Positions 38,142-51,419 are shown, numbered from the stretch's first letter. The stretch: 64,000 bases of DNA from Pyrocephalus nanus (GCA_038380795.1 CM076271.1:18181001-18245000); one strand, 5' to 3'. Translations and numbers: made by a program. The notes: generated by a model from the sequence alone, not told the origin.

Positions 38142-40095
38142 ACAATTGTTACTCTGGCTCAAGCACTGCTGACCTTTAGAGCTTCTCAGCATTGTTGCTG
38201 TTATTCTGTTGTTTCCTCCCTGTGGCTCTGTGACAGCACATTTTTGCCACCCAGCTCTTCGGTGTGGGAGCCACGTTGAGCGGTGGGGAGGGATGTGCTG
38301 CCACAGGGGGACTCTGCTGTTTGACTGAGCTCTCTCAAAAGCACGGTGTGTGACGTGGTAAGAAGTCATAGAAAGCTTGGTAAAGGTGGAGTTTTCCCCT
38401 CCCTTCATGAGCACTTGTGCCAGACTGGCTCCCTGGTAGCTCCTGTGCAAACTATGATTTTTTTTTTTTTCCCTCCATACTTTTCTAGGTCTGCCTTTTT
38501 CTTTGCATTTCGAGGTTCTGCTTGTCCCCAGTTTCTGTGCTGCTCTGCTCTTGCTTTGCTCCCTTTTCAGCAAGAGAATCCTCCCGATGTGGAGGAGTTA
38601 ACTGCAGTGTTGTGCAGCTGCCAGGCACTTTTGGGTTCTTGTGTCCTTGTTAAAGTGGAGACACTGGCTTGTAAATATTCCACTCTGAGCTCTGATTATG
38701 GCTCAGACCAGCGGCTGCAGACATCTTCCTACAATATATTTTGGCAGGGCTGAGTTGATTAATGAAGCTTGAAGCATGAGAAGGAAAACTCTGGGAAACT
38801 CCTATGCTGCACTTAAAATATCTCCTGTAAATTAATATTTCTGAAACATGTTGTCTGCTTTAAACTGAGACCCAGGGGAGCAAATGTGCTGATATGTATG
38901 AGTGGTCTGATTTCCTTCCCAAGCTCAGCAAGAGCCTGAGCCAGTGAAGGGCAGCAAGAAGCTTTGAGCAGAGAAAATAGAAGTTTAATGTTTCTGGCTG
39001 TTGAATGAAAGAATTGGGCCGTTATGGGGATGAATGAAGGATGGAATATCAGCATCTCAGAAGCCCTGCAGCGTTGTCTAATGCTGTCCCTCTACAAAGT
39101 GCTGTGTTGATGTAACGAGACGTGAAGTAATGACTTTTTAATATCTTTAAGGGAAACAAGACCACCCTGATTAGCTCTAGTTTTATTTTCCAAAGAGTTG
39201 TGATTGCTGAAATGTTGTTGTATGTCATGAATAACTTGGTTCTGTGGCCAAGGTACCTTAGGCTTGCTACAAAGCCATTAATTCTGGTGGTTAGGCCTCA
39301 GTTTCTTTCCCTTTTTGAGGCAGTTTGGCAGCTGAACCAAATTTAAATGCATTTTTTTCCTATTGGAATCAATGTCCTGGTAGTTTCAAGGTGAAGACCA
39401 CGAGAACCTGTATTGGATAATGGCTCCAGGGTTGGGAAAGGGGATGCTGTGAGCACTGTGTAGGACAGGGGGACGAGGGCTGGTTGTACTGCCACATGTG
39501 TCCCTGCAGCTGTACAGTCTGAAGACCTGACCTGATAAAAAAAAACACCTGCTTGCTTTTTTGTCTGTTGTTTTTTTTTTTTTTTCCTGGGTGGATCACT
39601 TTGGAAATCCTTTTTGTCATGAGCCTGGAAGACTTCATGTGTGAGAAACCTCCCCAGGAGCTGTCTAATACATTTTGTGGGGAAACCTGTGGGGCATTTC
39701 TGTCTCAAGGAGAAGTGTCCAGAGCATATTCTCTGATAATTCTCTTGAGCAAACCTGTGTAACTCGTCACAAAATTTTGCCACTGGGCGTGGATGTTCCT
39801 TGCCCTGAAAAAGCTGCTTTTGAACTTCATTGCCAGGGAAGATCCTTCATGGTTGAGCTGTAGCTTTTCAAGATTGCTAGGGGAAAAGTTCTCCTTCCTG
39901 TTTTGTTCTGTATTTATGCATCTACACACAGGCTAAAGACAAAATATGGGGGTCAGTGAAGTGTTGTGTCAACGTCTATAAATTTCAGGGCAAGTGGGAA
40001 GGAGTCTGTGATGCTGATGTTGGAGAACAACCCACTGCACATTGCGCTGAATTTTTTAAGTGACTGGTACCTGCAGGAGGACATGATATGAGTTC

Positions 40096-40170
40096 TGTTT
40101 TTTTGGTTTTGTTTTGGTTTTTTTGTTTGTTTGTTTTTTGTTTGTGTGGGGTTTGTTTGTTTTTTGTTTT
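40096..40170 (+). repeat. 75-base tract of G and T only, (GTTT)n-like
   Basis: No A or C occurs across about 75 bases on the plus strand. GTTT and GTTTT units are interleaved with GG and GGGG. Confidence 0.92.
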
Positions 40171-40710
40171 AATTTGGATAAATAATTTTAAAAGGTGTTT
40201 CAAGCTGAACACACACAATTTAAGCCCCCTGAAATACTAATTTTCAATTCCTTCCCCCTTGGGGGGGTGGGTGAACGTGAGTGACCAGACCTGAACTGTG
40301 TGGCAACCTGGCAGTGGGGGTAAAACACCTTGTTAGGAGTTAAACTATTATGCAAAAACTTGGCAGTGAGATGCTGTCTGGCTAAAATTACTGGCTGAAC
40401 TTTAATTCCCAAGATGGGCCCTGCTTTGCTAGTTGAAGCTGTTTGTTGCTGTCGTGATCAATACAAGTCAAACTTTTCATGAGTCTTCATATTCTGCTGT
40501 TCTGAGCACGGTGCTGGCTCTGTATTTCATTGTCACTCTCCTTTAACTCATTTTCTGTTCTCCAGCATTAATCTTTGCTTGTCAATGTTTTCTAAATCTA
40601 ATCCAGCACAGCCCCAGGAAAATAAAGCAATTGTTTAAATTGATGGTTTTGAACAAAATAAATCATAAATCAGTATGCGATCTTTGAAACCTCTCTTTAT
40701 CTAGAAAGTG

Positions 40711-40767
40711 TTTTCTTTTTTTTTTTTTTTTTTTTTCTTCTCCTTTTTTTTTTTTTTTTTAAATTTT
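40711..40767. repeat. long oligo(T) tract with C and A interruptions
   Basis: Runs of about 21 and 18 T residues are separated by CTTCTCC and followed by AAATTTTTTT. It is a pyrimidine-rich low-complexity tract. Confidence 0.9.
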
Positions 40768-41654
40768 TTTACCCTCTTGGAATGTGATTGTGGAGCCTGG
40801 ACTAGGAATGTGCAGGAAGCCCGTGCCACCTGCAGGTGCTGGGGAGAGGCTGCATTTCTCAGCAGTGTCCAGTGCCGTCCAGCCTGCTGAGCTGCCTCTT
40901 GCAGGGCCTGCAGGTGATCACAATGAACCTGCTCAGCTTTCTGTCCTACTTCAGCAAGTGGAAAACATGGAATATAACAGAGAGTGTTGTTCCAGAATCC
41001 TCATGTTAATCAGTCTTGACTAAATATAAGGAAAAAGGGCTTGGATGAGGGAGGATCAGTGGGGGTTTGTTTTATTCCTGTTGGCTTCACAGAAAGCAGC
41101 TGGTGCAGCTCTAGTTCTGAGGACCCCCTGGGTCAGAACTCTCATGCTTTGGTGTGCTGGCTTCTGTATTAATTGATATTCCTCTCTTAATGAGAGCCTG
41201 ATGTCTTACAGTCTGTCTGGGAGGTAAAAAGATGGAGCTGTGTTTCTTCTAGGGGTGAACTGGTACCAAGTCAGGTTTCTGACTGCTCCTTGTCAAATTT
41301 TAGCTATTTGGGACTATGTTCAGTCTGAACCCCAGGTGTGTTCAGATGCCACCAGAGTGGCATTGCTGGAAGCCAAGCTGCTGTGCAGGAGGTTTGAAGC
41401 TGCCTCCAAATAACCCTGGAAAACAGCGAGGGGGAGAGCAGGGATGGGGAATGATTTAAGGAGAACAAAACAAAGAAATGGAAGACAGCATGTGCTGCTA
41501 ATTACCTGCCATTCTGATTTCTGGAGTGATTTTTCATCCGTGAGCTGCGTGGTCAGATTCAGCAGCAAACCAGGAGAACGTTCTGGCTTGTGGGCATGTT
41601 AAATACCAGGATTGACATTGTGTCGTCCCTGCTCCAGGTCTTCCATTTAGGCTC

Positions 41655-41688
41655 CTGCTGGAGCTGGGGGAGCGCTGCTGGAGCTGGG
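41655..41688 (+). repeat. 20-bp tandem duplication
   Basis: CTGCTGGAGCTGGG occurs at 41655-41668 and at 41675-41688, separated by GGAGCG. Confidence 0.8.
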
Positions 41689-42650
41689 TAGTTCATCATA
41701 AGTCGTAATTGCATAAAGATGATCTGCAGTGGCTCCCCAGACTCAATTTCCACCTTGTAATTGGCAGATGAAAGAAGACACGGGACAATTATCTGATATT
41801 CATTACGTCAAAGACTTTTTGGATTTTCCTCGTCTTGAAAGTCTCGTTTATTGACATGACCAGGGAGCTTTGTGCAGGGAAAGGGGGAAGGACTCTATAA
41901 CTCTCTCAGCAGTTTTCTCAGAAGCTGATTTGTGCCCCTCCATGGTAGAATACCTTCATCAGCTTTAGCTCTCTAAGTCTCATGATCTCCAAATATCACA
42001 TTGGTGAATAATGCCAGCAAAACCTCAGCCTGGAATTTGATGCTGGACTTTGTGGAGGAGAAAGCACAGGGCTCAGAGCTGAGCATCTCATGCCCTGCTG
42101 GGCATTCACAGCATCCAGAGCAGTCCTGCCTACTCGTGCCTCTCAGAAAATTTAAATATTCATTTCAGTATTTGTGCAGAGTGGGCTGAAAACTGTGAGC
42201 AGGGACTGAAAATTCAACCCCTGAAACAAAGTAGTTGTGCCAAGCCCACTTCAATGGAAGAGGAGCTTTCCACAACCAAGACTTTTATTGGAGGGGAGGA
42301 AGGGAGATGTGGCTTTAGTGGACACCTCTGAAAAACCAAAAGCTTTGAGTTTTATTTTGCAGAAAAAGCATCTAGAAAGTTGTAGCTACTCTGGCAGGTG
42401 AGACTGGACAATAATTCCAGACTTATTTTTGGAAGAGTGCTTCTGTAAGGTGTGGGATTGTTAAGGAGGAGAAATTCTAACATAGCTGTGCCCTGATAAT
42501 ACAACTCCTCTCAGCCATTCTCTCTACAGTTACTTAAGGTAGAGAAGAGTTCCACTAATTCCAGAAAAATCCTGGATCAGACAGCTCTCTGCTAGAGGTC
42601 TGTTATCTTCTGAGCTTGTATGGACTGGTCCTGTTTTCTGACAGGCCTGA

Positions 42651-42800
42651 TTTTGGTGGTTTTTTGTTTGGTTGGGGGGTTGTTTTTTGGTTTTGGGGCT
42701 TTGTTTGTTTGGTTTAGTTTTGTTTTTGTTGAGGTTTTGTTTATTTTGTGTGTGGTTTTTTTGTTGTTGTTTTCATTGGTTAGTTTTGTTTTTATTTTCC
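42651..42800 (+). repeat. G/T-rich low-complexity tract
   Basis: The first 48 bases (42651-42698) are G and T only, including TTGGGGGGTT. The remainder is TTTG/TTTTG-rich with rare A or C. It is strongly strand-asymmetric. Confidence 0.85.
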
Positions 42801-45800
42801 TTTTCCTCTCTGGTGTTTAGTCTTGTGACAACTGTATTATGGGATGGCAAGGAAAAATGACAATTAATAGTTCCCGTCCTTAGGAAGTAACCTGCAATCT
42901 GTGAGGGTAGGGAGAGGCTTTTTGTCTTGTTCCAGAGGGTGTAAATCCTGCTGGAGGGTATCAGTCATTTGATGTAAGGCTGGAGTAAGCCTGCAACCAA
43001 AAATGGTCTTGAATAGAACTCGAACCATGGGTGGAAGTTACAAGATTGAGTTTTGCTGGATTTGTAACCCTGTGGTTCCATCTGTAGCAGGTGTAATGAC
43101 TGAGTTGGTGTCTCAGCTTCCCAGCACATGGGACATCAAATTTACTTGCTTTCGTTTCTGGATGCCTATTTTTACAAATATTGTCAGCATGTTGTGTGTT
43201 CACCACCTCTACTTGTCCTTCAGGTTTATGTGATTAAATATAAACATTGTTTTCTTAGGAATCCAGGCAGGAAAAGTGGAAGTAGTCAAATATAAATAAA
43301 TACCTCCCTTGCCTTGTTTGTTTGAGCATCCCAGTGTCTGTGGGACTGTGGAGAGAAACTGTCCACTGAGGCCATGAATAATGGTCCTCACCCCCTTTTA
43401 AAACAGGGTAATAATATGCAATGTTTATTGTATTTGCCTGAATGCTCCAAAATTATGTTTAGGCTGAAATTTATACCCGGCCAGGCCCCTGGAGGGCACC
43501 AACAGCCAACATTACGGGTTTTTCACTCTCCTTTTAGCTATTATCCACTGACACACAGCACTGTGAGAATGGCAAATATATCCCCACGTATAGATTAAAG
43601 TGAACTTGCTTTGCCTTGCATAATTTGAAAATTCAAAAGACCAATTTCTTAGTGTAATTGAAAACCGCTACATTTCGGGCTTATTCATTGAATCAGTATT
43701 TCCAGTTAGAATTCAAATTAATCTTTCTACCTTTAAACAAGATAACGAGGGTGTAGTTATATTTACTCAGCCTTTTAACAATCAGGTTCAGTGTAGCTGC
43801 ATATGATTAACTACAGAGCCACAATTGCAGAGGGTTAGTGTGGGCATGACTCGAGTCACGAGGGAAATTCATCTCTTAGGGCTGAAAATCTGAACTGACA
43901 GTTCAACACTCAGCCCAATGCCTGATTCCCACTGGAAGAGAAAACTAAAAAGGACGGAAGGAAGGTGAAATGACCAGCCCAGCATAAGAGCTGTGTCAGC
44001 TTCTGTATGTTCCCCACTGGAATATTTTTTTTTTAAATTTAGCCTGGAGTCCTCTTGCTTTAAAGTCGTGTTAATGCAACTTTACTGAGTTACCTCCAAC
44101 ACCTGTCAAAAAGAGATGTGACATCTGAGAGTGTTTTTGGAGCACATCTGTGCATCTGGGTGTTCTGGGGTTTGGTCAGCTGGAAACACAAGTTTGAGGT
44201 TTGTGTGTGGAAAGCTTTATCTGGAGCACACCCTGCTCTGCATCTCGGGTGTCTGATGTGGTGGGTAAACTGAGAGTTGAAAGTCCCCAAGTCTGTGAAA
44301 TAACAATGGGTGGGTTTTAAGAGCTCAGTTCTACAAAGAGAAGCCAAAGGGATAATTTTACCAGTTATCATCCCAAGTTTGGGCACCTGAGACTTTGTGG
44401 ACTTACTTGGTACTTGGAGTGGCTTGGACTGACGCTTTTTCTTGGGTTGTAGAAGGAGGCAGAGCTCCTGAACTTCAGGAGAATTAAACTGAACCTCAAA
44501 AACGATCAAACGTTGGGAAAAGAAGGCTTTTCAGTCTTACTGGTACGAGGCCCAGAGGCTGAATGTCAAAAAAAAGAGTCAAATCTGCAGAGAACAAAGC
44601 AAGGGAGCAGCTGGTCACAGGTGTCGGTGGATTCTGTGTGACTTGCAGTGTCCGAATGGAGAGCTGTGTTTCCTTGCACTTGTAGGGTCTCAGATCTCGC
44701 ACATGGGCAGCAACCTCTTCAACTGTACTTGCTTGATTTGTGTGTGAGTGTAGAGAATGTGCAGAGGGCACCCTTCAAAGTGAATTTTAATAACCAGTTG
44801 TTAGAGCATCCTGAGCAACAGCTGGGCAGAGGGACCTGGGGTGGGCCGTAGGTGCGTGTTCGGGTTGCACTGTCACAACTTCTGAGCTGAATCCACCTCC
44901 CAGCTGGCTCCTGCAAACAGGAGGCAATTTTTCTCACAGGCTTCTGCTTTGTGCTCTGTCAAGCAATCTATGGCTCGTGGTTCATTATCTGAAACTTGCA
45001 TTATAATTTATACTTGTGCAAAAAGGGACTATTCAATTTTACCTGTGTTTAAATATAAACATCGATGTAATACAACACCCTGAAAAAGGGTGACGTACAT
45101 CTTTGTTGGCTGCTGTGCTAATTGTCCTCCCTGTCACTCATTTACAGGTCTGGGCTGGTTTAGCTCTGCATCTGTCTCTGCTGCACTGTCTGCAGGCACA
45201 GGAGTGCAGATTGTTTAATTTGCACTGGGGACTGCCTTTGACTCCATGAATAAGAAAGCACCTTTAAATACTCCCCACCTCTACTGAGCTGAGTTCTCCT
45301 GGTCTCCAGCTCCTGTGTGCACTTGGCCAGCAGGACCAGACTTGGCCTGCAAGGTAAGTGTGAGCACATTTATGACAAAGTCATTAAATTCCTGTGAGTT
45401 GTTATTTCCCTGTCCAACATCTCAGTTAGACCATGGACTTGATATTTCCAACATTATCACTGCTCTGCTGTTGAAACCAGCATGGTGATGTCAGGTGGGA
45501 CTTGGTGGTTCTTCTGGCATCTTTGTGGGCCCTGAGTCTGTCAAGGGAAATCTGTTTTGCATGTGAGAACACGGGGACTGAGGTTACTTGGGCGATCCCA
45601 AAAGCAATCCTTGTGCTACTTTTACCCTGCAGGGACTAAGTAGACAGTCACCTCTCCCTAATCTTTCCCCTGAGTACTGTGCCCACCATAAACTAGAAAG
45701 AGAAGAGATTGTGTCCTAATACACTATTTTTGAAAGGCTGGCTGTTGCTGTGTGAAGTCTCCTCTTGAGTTACTAAGGGGTTTTATTCTGGATGGCGTCC

Positions 45801-46084
45801 TGCATATGTTTTTCAGTCACAGACTGGAATAATTCCAAGTAAGCTGCTCTGTTCTGTTGCCTAATTAATAATACATCTCTTTAAAGAATAAATATAAAAA
45901 AAAAAAAATCAATGCATATTTAACTGATAAGCTAGAGTAGCTTCAAAAGCACTTTTTTGGTCCATGAGCTGCATAATACAGTGCTGTGTTCCTCTGCAAA
46001 CCCTGACTGGAGCAAAACTTTGGATGTGTGAGTTTGCATTGTGCCTAAAGTTGTTGGATGGTGTAATGCGTTGACTTCCATGAC

Positions 46085-46100
46085 TTTTTTTTTTTTTTTT
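46085..46100. repeat. poly(T) run, 16 bases
   Basis: An uninterrupted T run in otherwise unique sequence. Confidence 0.9.
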
Positions 46101-47912
46101 GGTCTTTCCTCTCTTGGAGAGAAAGGATGAAAAATACAATTTAGTGAGCTAAGTGAAGTAGTGGAGGTAAAAGCCTCTGTTGTTGCCTTTCTGAAAGGGA
46201 TTTGTGACTAAGATGAAACCTGCAGCAGCAAGGTGAAGTCATAAAGCCACTGCCCAGCATCACCTCATCCTCAAGCAGCTGTTAGTCAACAAGCTGCCCT
46301 GGAAAGCAGCTTATGAGGCTGTTCCCTTCTGTTAAGGAATGAAGGGGAAAATACGGTGTAAAACTAGGATTTGGGAGAGGATTTTTACCTATTGCTGTCA
46401 CTGTCCAGCAGTGGCCAACGCTTCTCATTGTTCAGTTTCTCATAACAAGGTAAGAACAGAGATTTTGGCATGAACTTTTGTCACTCTCACTTCTGCTCAA
46501 TCTTGTAAAAGCTGCTGGTGCCTGGTTTTGTAATACCTTTACTGGAGGAGGAGAAAAACTCATTATTGCAAAGACCAAATAATTGTGTAAACCAGGTTGG
46601 TTTTGATTCTTTCATGGCAGTTATTCCTCACCAACACAGACTGTTGACATGAGGAGAGTAAATGAGGAGGGCATGGAGACCTAATGGGAACATCCCCGAC
46701 AGACAAAGTTTTCCCTTGGTTTTGTGTGTGTAAAAATCTTTAGGTTTATTTTCCTCTGGAGATGTGCTTTCAAATAAAGAAGTTTCCTTGTTTTCTAGAA
46801 TATTCTTTTGCAGAGATGATGGGCAAACAAGCAGAACCTTTCCCTCTCTGCTGCTCTTGCTCCCTGGCTGCCTGACCTGGTACTCTGGGTGCATCTCCCA
46901 AAACCTTTTCCAGAGCTATGCCCCAAAACTCCCAGGGCACAGGGGATTTCCCACTGTGTCTGTCTTTCACATGGTTCAAGGAGTAGCACTCAAGACAAAA
47001 AAAAAGGTCAGTTTTCTTCTGGGGATGCTCATCAGTACCACAGGGGTTGGCTGTACCCAGGTGAGCAACACCAGGTCCCAAATACTTGTGGCATTTGGGA
47101 TTCGAGGCTGGAGCTGCAATGAGATCAAACCACACATCTTGCAGCACAAATGAGGGCTGCTCTGATGAAAGCTGAGGCTTTAATTTAATTTGCATGGGAT
47201 CTAGATGGATGGCCCCTGTGATCAAAATGGATGGTGGCTGTAAATAGGTTCAGGGAGTAACAGAGCGATGCCGAGTGACAGGAGCTCAGTCGTGGGCTCA
47301 GAGACAGGACCTCATCCTGACCCTTAAGCAGGAGAGTGCAGGGCATGATGCAGCTTTTCATGTCCTGCTCGTCAGTCATGAGCTTGGAAAGCCTGTGGAC
47401 AGCCCAGCTCTGTTATATTTTGCTGGAGGGCAGAGGCAGTGGAGTGGGAACTGCCTGGCTCGTGGGATGCAGGAACCTCATGTCGTGCTGTCTGCACCTC
47501 TGGAGCAGGAGCACTGCTTCCACTTGGCTGGACCTGAAGTGGACTATCTCACTGCAAGTCATTTTTAGCCCCAATTAGCAAACAAAACTCAATCATCTTA
47601 AGGATATCCAAAATGGAATATATTAAGAGGCACAGAGGCCATTGATTTAGGAAATTTAAACTCCCCTTTCTTCACAGTGCCTGAAAGATTTATTGAGGGA
47701 GTTCAGGCTGGAGATGTGCAGAAGCTCAGGTGGTCATTGCCAGCATTTTTTAAAACATTTTTCTTTGACAAATGACTCCTACAAGTTGAGATAATCTTTA
47801 TTTAAAAGATTTTATATTGTCTTACCGCTATGAAATTGATCTCAGAAAGGCCAAAGATTCCATTTTTCGGTGATCTGGTTCCTGGGAACCATCTGGCTGC
47901 ATTAAAGGTGAG

Positions 47913-47941
47913 AATTAACTTACTTAGCTAGTAAGTTAATT
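47913..47941. repeat. 12-bp perfect inverted repeat (hairpin)
   Basis: The left arm AATTAACTTACT (47913-47924) pairs perfectly with AGTAAGTTAATT (47930-47941) across the five-base loop TAGCT. It lies directly against the CR1-like tail. The AT-rich arms could be a chance palindrome, a fossil mobile-element terminus, or a site of local inversion. Confidence 0.85.
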
Positions 47942-47980
47942 GATCCTTATGGGTCCCTTCCAACTTGAGATATTCTATAT
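47941..47980 (+). mobile_element. probable CR1 3' tail remnant
   Basis: The 40 bases TGATCCTTATGGGTCCCTTC then CAACTTGAGATATTCTATAT resemble the last segment of bird CR1 elements in plus orientation, with a single decayed terminal octamer. No body of the element is visible to the left, where a perfect hairpin (47913-47941) abuts it. The piece is short, so an LTR-derived end with a similar sequence cannot be excluded. Confidence 0.65.
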
Positions 47981-50900
47981 TAAGCAAGAATGATTTGGGA
48001 CCCTTGCCAGTGAATGTCTTGGAGGAGATCTTGCATTTTAATTCTCAAAAATGGTGTTTAAACTCTTTATTTGTTTCCCTGATATCTCCCAGGTTGGATA
48101 TCAAGCTGTGTTAGTTAAACCTTTATCACTTCTGCAAAAATTAAGTCTTTCAAAGGGACAACTTCAAAGATTTAAAGGTCTCTGCCTTTCAAGGGTGCTT
48201 TTAACAGATGTGTCTTTGCTGAAATGCTCCTCAGCACAATTGCAGTGCAGTTAATCTACCACCCTTTGGAGCTGACTTCCAAACTGTATAATGGAAATTA
48301 CCCCAACTTCTGTGTCTGTTCCCAACTGCCTGAAGATGGTGATTGCAACAGCAAGGAAACAAATAGCTCTGTGGTCCCTGAAAATGAGATTTATCTTGTA
48401 CTACTCATGTGTTCCTGAGGAATCTTGGAAACGGTGTTTTCAGTTATCAAATCCAGCTCCTGATTTTGTGAGCGTCTGTGTAACAGAATCAGAGTAAAAT
48501 AACCTGGGAGGATGTGAGAGAGGTCATGTAACTCATCCATCAGCCCCAAGGCAGGATCAACTCTATATTAATCCTGACAGATATTTATTCAATGTGTTCT
48601 GAAAGATCTCCAATGGTAGAGAGATGCTCTGCTAATCTATTCTGTCTCCTCATCCCTGCCTTTAGAAAGGTTTTCTTGACATTTACCCTGAACGTTTTTC
48701 TTCTTGTAATTGGGCAAGAAAGCTGAGTGACTTGTCTTATTTGTTCCAGGTATGGAAAAGAAGATTATATTCTACTCTATGAATGTGAAGGCTTTGAGGT
48801 CCCCCCAATGGGTTTTGTGCTCTTTAAGGTACACAATCCATAATGTTTTAATGCTTTTAATCTTGCTTCATGTCACGGCAGATCTCCTGTCTGATTGCAC
48901 TCCTGTTGCTCTCCCCAGTCAGGCTGCATCTCTCTTCATCCACAGAATCTTTCTTAAGTGTCTCCAGTAGCATCCACCAGCCTCTTTTGATTCAATAACT
49001 GTTTGAAATATGTTTGCTATCAAGATTAAAGTAAAAAAGGGCTATTATTTAATCATTATTTTCTCTAACTAGATCAGTCTTCCATAGTATGAGTAGTCCT
49101 GGTAAAATTAAACCTAATGCTAAAGATCAGTATGGAACTAAATATGCATTTTTTTAAAGTAAAATTTCTAAAGCAGGCTTTAGCAATATCCAAGCTCAGT
49201 GTTTTTACCCAGTGTTTTGGACCCAAACAGCTTCAATCTTTCACCTCTTTTTAAACAGAAGTTTCCTCTCCCCTTTAACAGTTTGCTCTTCCTTGAGCAC
49301 CCAGTTGCTATTTGTGTCTGTGTGTGTTTCTTTTCCTTAAAACAAGTTCTAGATCCCTTTTTTTGTGGAAGGTATTCTCATTTGCACACGCTCTAAGATG
49401 TGACAGCTCATCTAATAACAAATGGCACTTGTTGCTGATTTTTGTCACATGAAACTTCTGCAGAGCCTTTTTTTCCTCCTGCAATTAAACCCTGCATCTT
49501 GGTTGCTGCCTTTGTTTCCTTTGAACTCATCAGGGGAGGAATATAATCAGATATTTGAAATTACAATCTTGGCTAAGAGGCAACATTAAGGTGATGAGTA
49601 CCTCAAATCTTTGTTTAGCATTTCAGAGCAGGTAAGCAGACAGGCCAAATAATCTGCACTCATTTCTCAGCAATAATTTAGGCTTCTGGGGAATCAGATA
49701 TTGCCCTAAGCAGTTTTGAGGAAATAAGACTCAGTTGATCAAGGTGGGAGAATAAAACAGCAACAGCAGAAGCTGCAGAGATTTCATAGTCACTCCCAGC
49801 TGAGTAATGAATCTATTCTTCATCCTGCTGGAAAATTAGGGGTGTGCAGAGATAGAGATGGCAAAGATAAAATGTGTGTAAAAATGTGGTATTAAAGGAG
49901 TCCATTTGATCCCTTTAAACCAGTCCAGAAGGCTCCACTGAACCTCTGGCTCTTGCCTAGTAAGCCTCACCACCTGCCCAGGCGGGCACAGTAATGAACT
50001 GCAGACCTTTAGCACGAAAGGGGGAAAAACTGTGATGTGCCAGAGGGAAAGCAAGACATGGGAAACTCTTGCTGGTGTCTTGAGCTACTGAATTAGCAGC
50101 AAATTTGCTGGCTAATAAAAAGTCCAGGTGGTGTTAAGAAACGAGCTGCTTTCCCAACTTTAAAGCTTGCATGGGGCTGTCCAGGGAGGGTAATTCCTTC
50201 TATGAACAGTCCATTTAACACCTGAGTGCATGAGCTAAGTGAGCTCCTGGTAGAGGTTTCTCTTTTTTTTTTTTTAAATATATATGTCTTGCCAAAAAAA
50301 GTGTCGATCAGTTTGTGCTTAAGGTGAGAAAATACCTCTTTTAGAGGTTTTTATGGAAATTGCTTCTGTAATGGGGTGAGAGACAAAGCTTTGTGCTCTG
50401 TGGTTGCAGGAGGAAAGGACCATCTGAGTTACAGCTGAAGGAACTTTGCTTCATTTTTGAAGCCGGGGTGATTTCCTCAGAAACTTTGTTCTTTGGGATG
50501 AGTGCCAGGGGCTTCTAGGAGAGGTTTTATTTCTGAGCATAGCTTGGATCTTTCTTGGCACAGTCCTTGTGTCACGAGCCTGTTGGGAAGGGGGGGAGTG
50601 GAGTTTAATGAATTGGGTTCCAAAAGCGTGTGTGTCGGTTTGGATGCTCCAGAGGGGGCAAGAGGGGGATGAGTCACTGGGAATTGGGCTCACTCTTGTG
50701 TTTATTCCCCTGCTTTGAGCGTGTGTGCAAAGGCAGGAAGGTGCCGAAGTCGGGAAAACTTTGGCTGATTTTTGTGACGGTGAAACTTCCGGAATTGCTT
50801 CATCTTTATGCAAAAACTGGCTTTGTGAAGCGTTGCCATCCTGTGACGTTCTGCTCGCTGTGCTAAATTCAGCAGGGCTTTTTTTCTGGTTGAAGGGGAG

Positions 50901-51417
50901 CTACCATAATTTCTGAGCTCTGTGCCTTGTTTCAATTATTTACCTCTGCAAAAAGATTTTTATAAATCCTCCTTTCTCTTTCATATGATTAACTTTCTTG
51001 ACAAACTTTTATTTAAACCGCAGAGACAAAGATGGATCTTTTCTTTATAGCTCTGCAAAGTTAGATTTACTTCTTTGACCTGTTTCAGCGTGATTGAAAG
51101 CTAATCTGTCTCTTTTATTGGCTTTTGGTAAAGCGTGTATTTCTTTGTTTCCCTTTTTTCATTCTGCATTGTCTTGTGAAAATATGTAACTTCAAGCTGT
51201 AAAAAATTATCCTCCTATGGGAAAGGAAAAGGAAATGACAACCCTTAATCCAGTCCAAGAGAAGGTTTATGTCTTTAATTAGCTGCTTGGATTGTGTTCA
51301 TGTATGATTCAAATGACATGAACTATGAGCAATAATAAGGGTCCTGTGGTCACCTCTGACCCTGCTAAAGCCAGAAAGCTTTTTTGGCTCAACATCAGTG
51401 ACAACCACTCGACTTTG

Positions 51418-51419
<2 letters not shown>

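Larger units (their letters stand above)
35043..47912. other. unique non-coding stretch, no gene recognised
   Basis: It holds G/T-only tracts, two small tandem duplications, the GAGA-loop hairpin and a 158-base interval with good splice sites at 45196-45353 but no open frame. The longest open frame of the window (222 codons, minus strand, 37905-38573) lies here. It is Ser/Arg/Lys-rich without domains, and I regard it as chance. Confidence 0.7.

Noticed and set aside
37905..38573. Longest open frame, 222 codons, minus strand
   Set aside because: Biased to Ser, Arg, Lys and Gln with no domain, signal or splice context. The opposite strand is open over part of it, and composition explains it.
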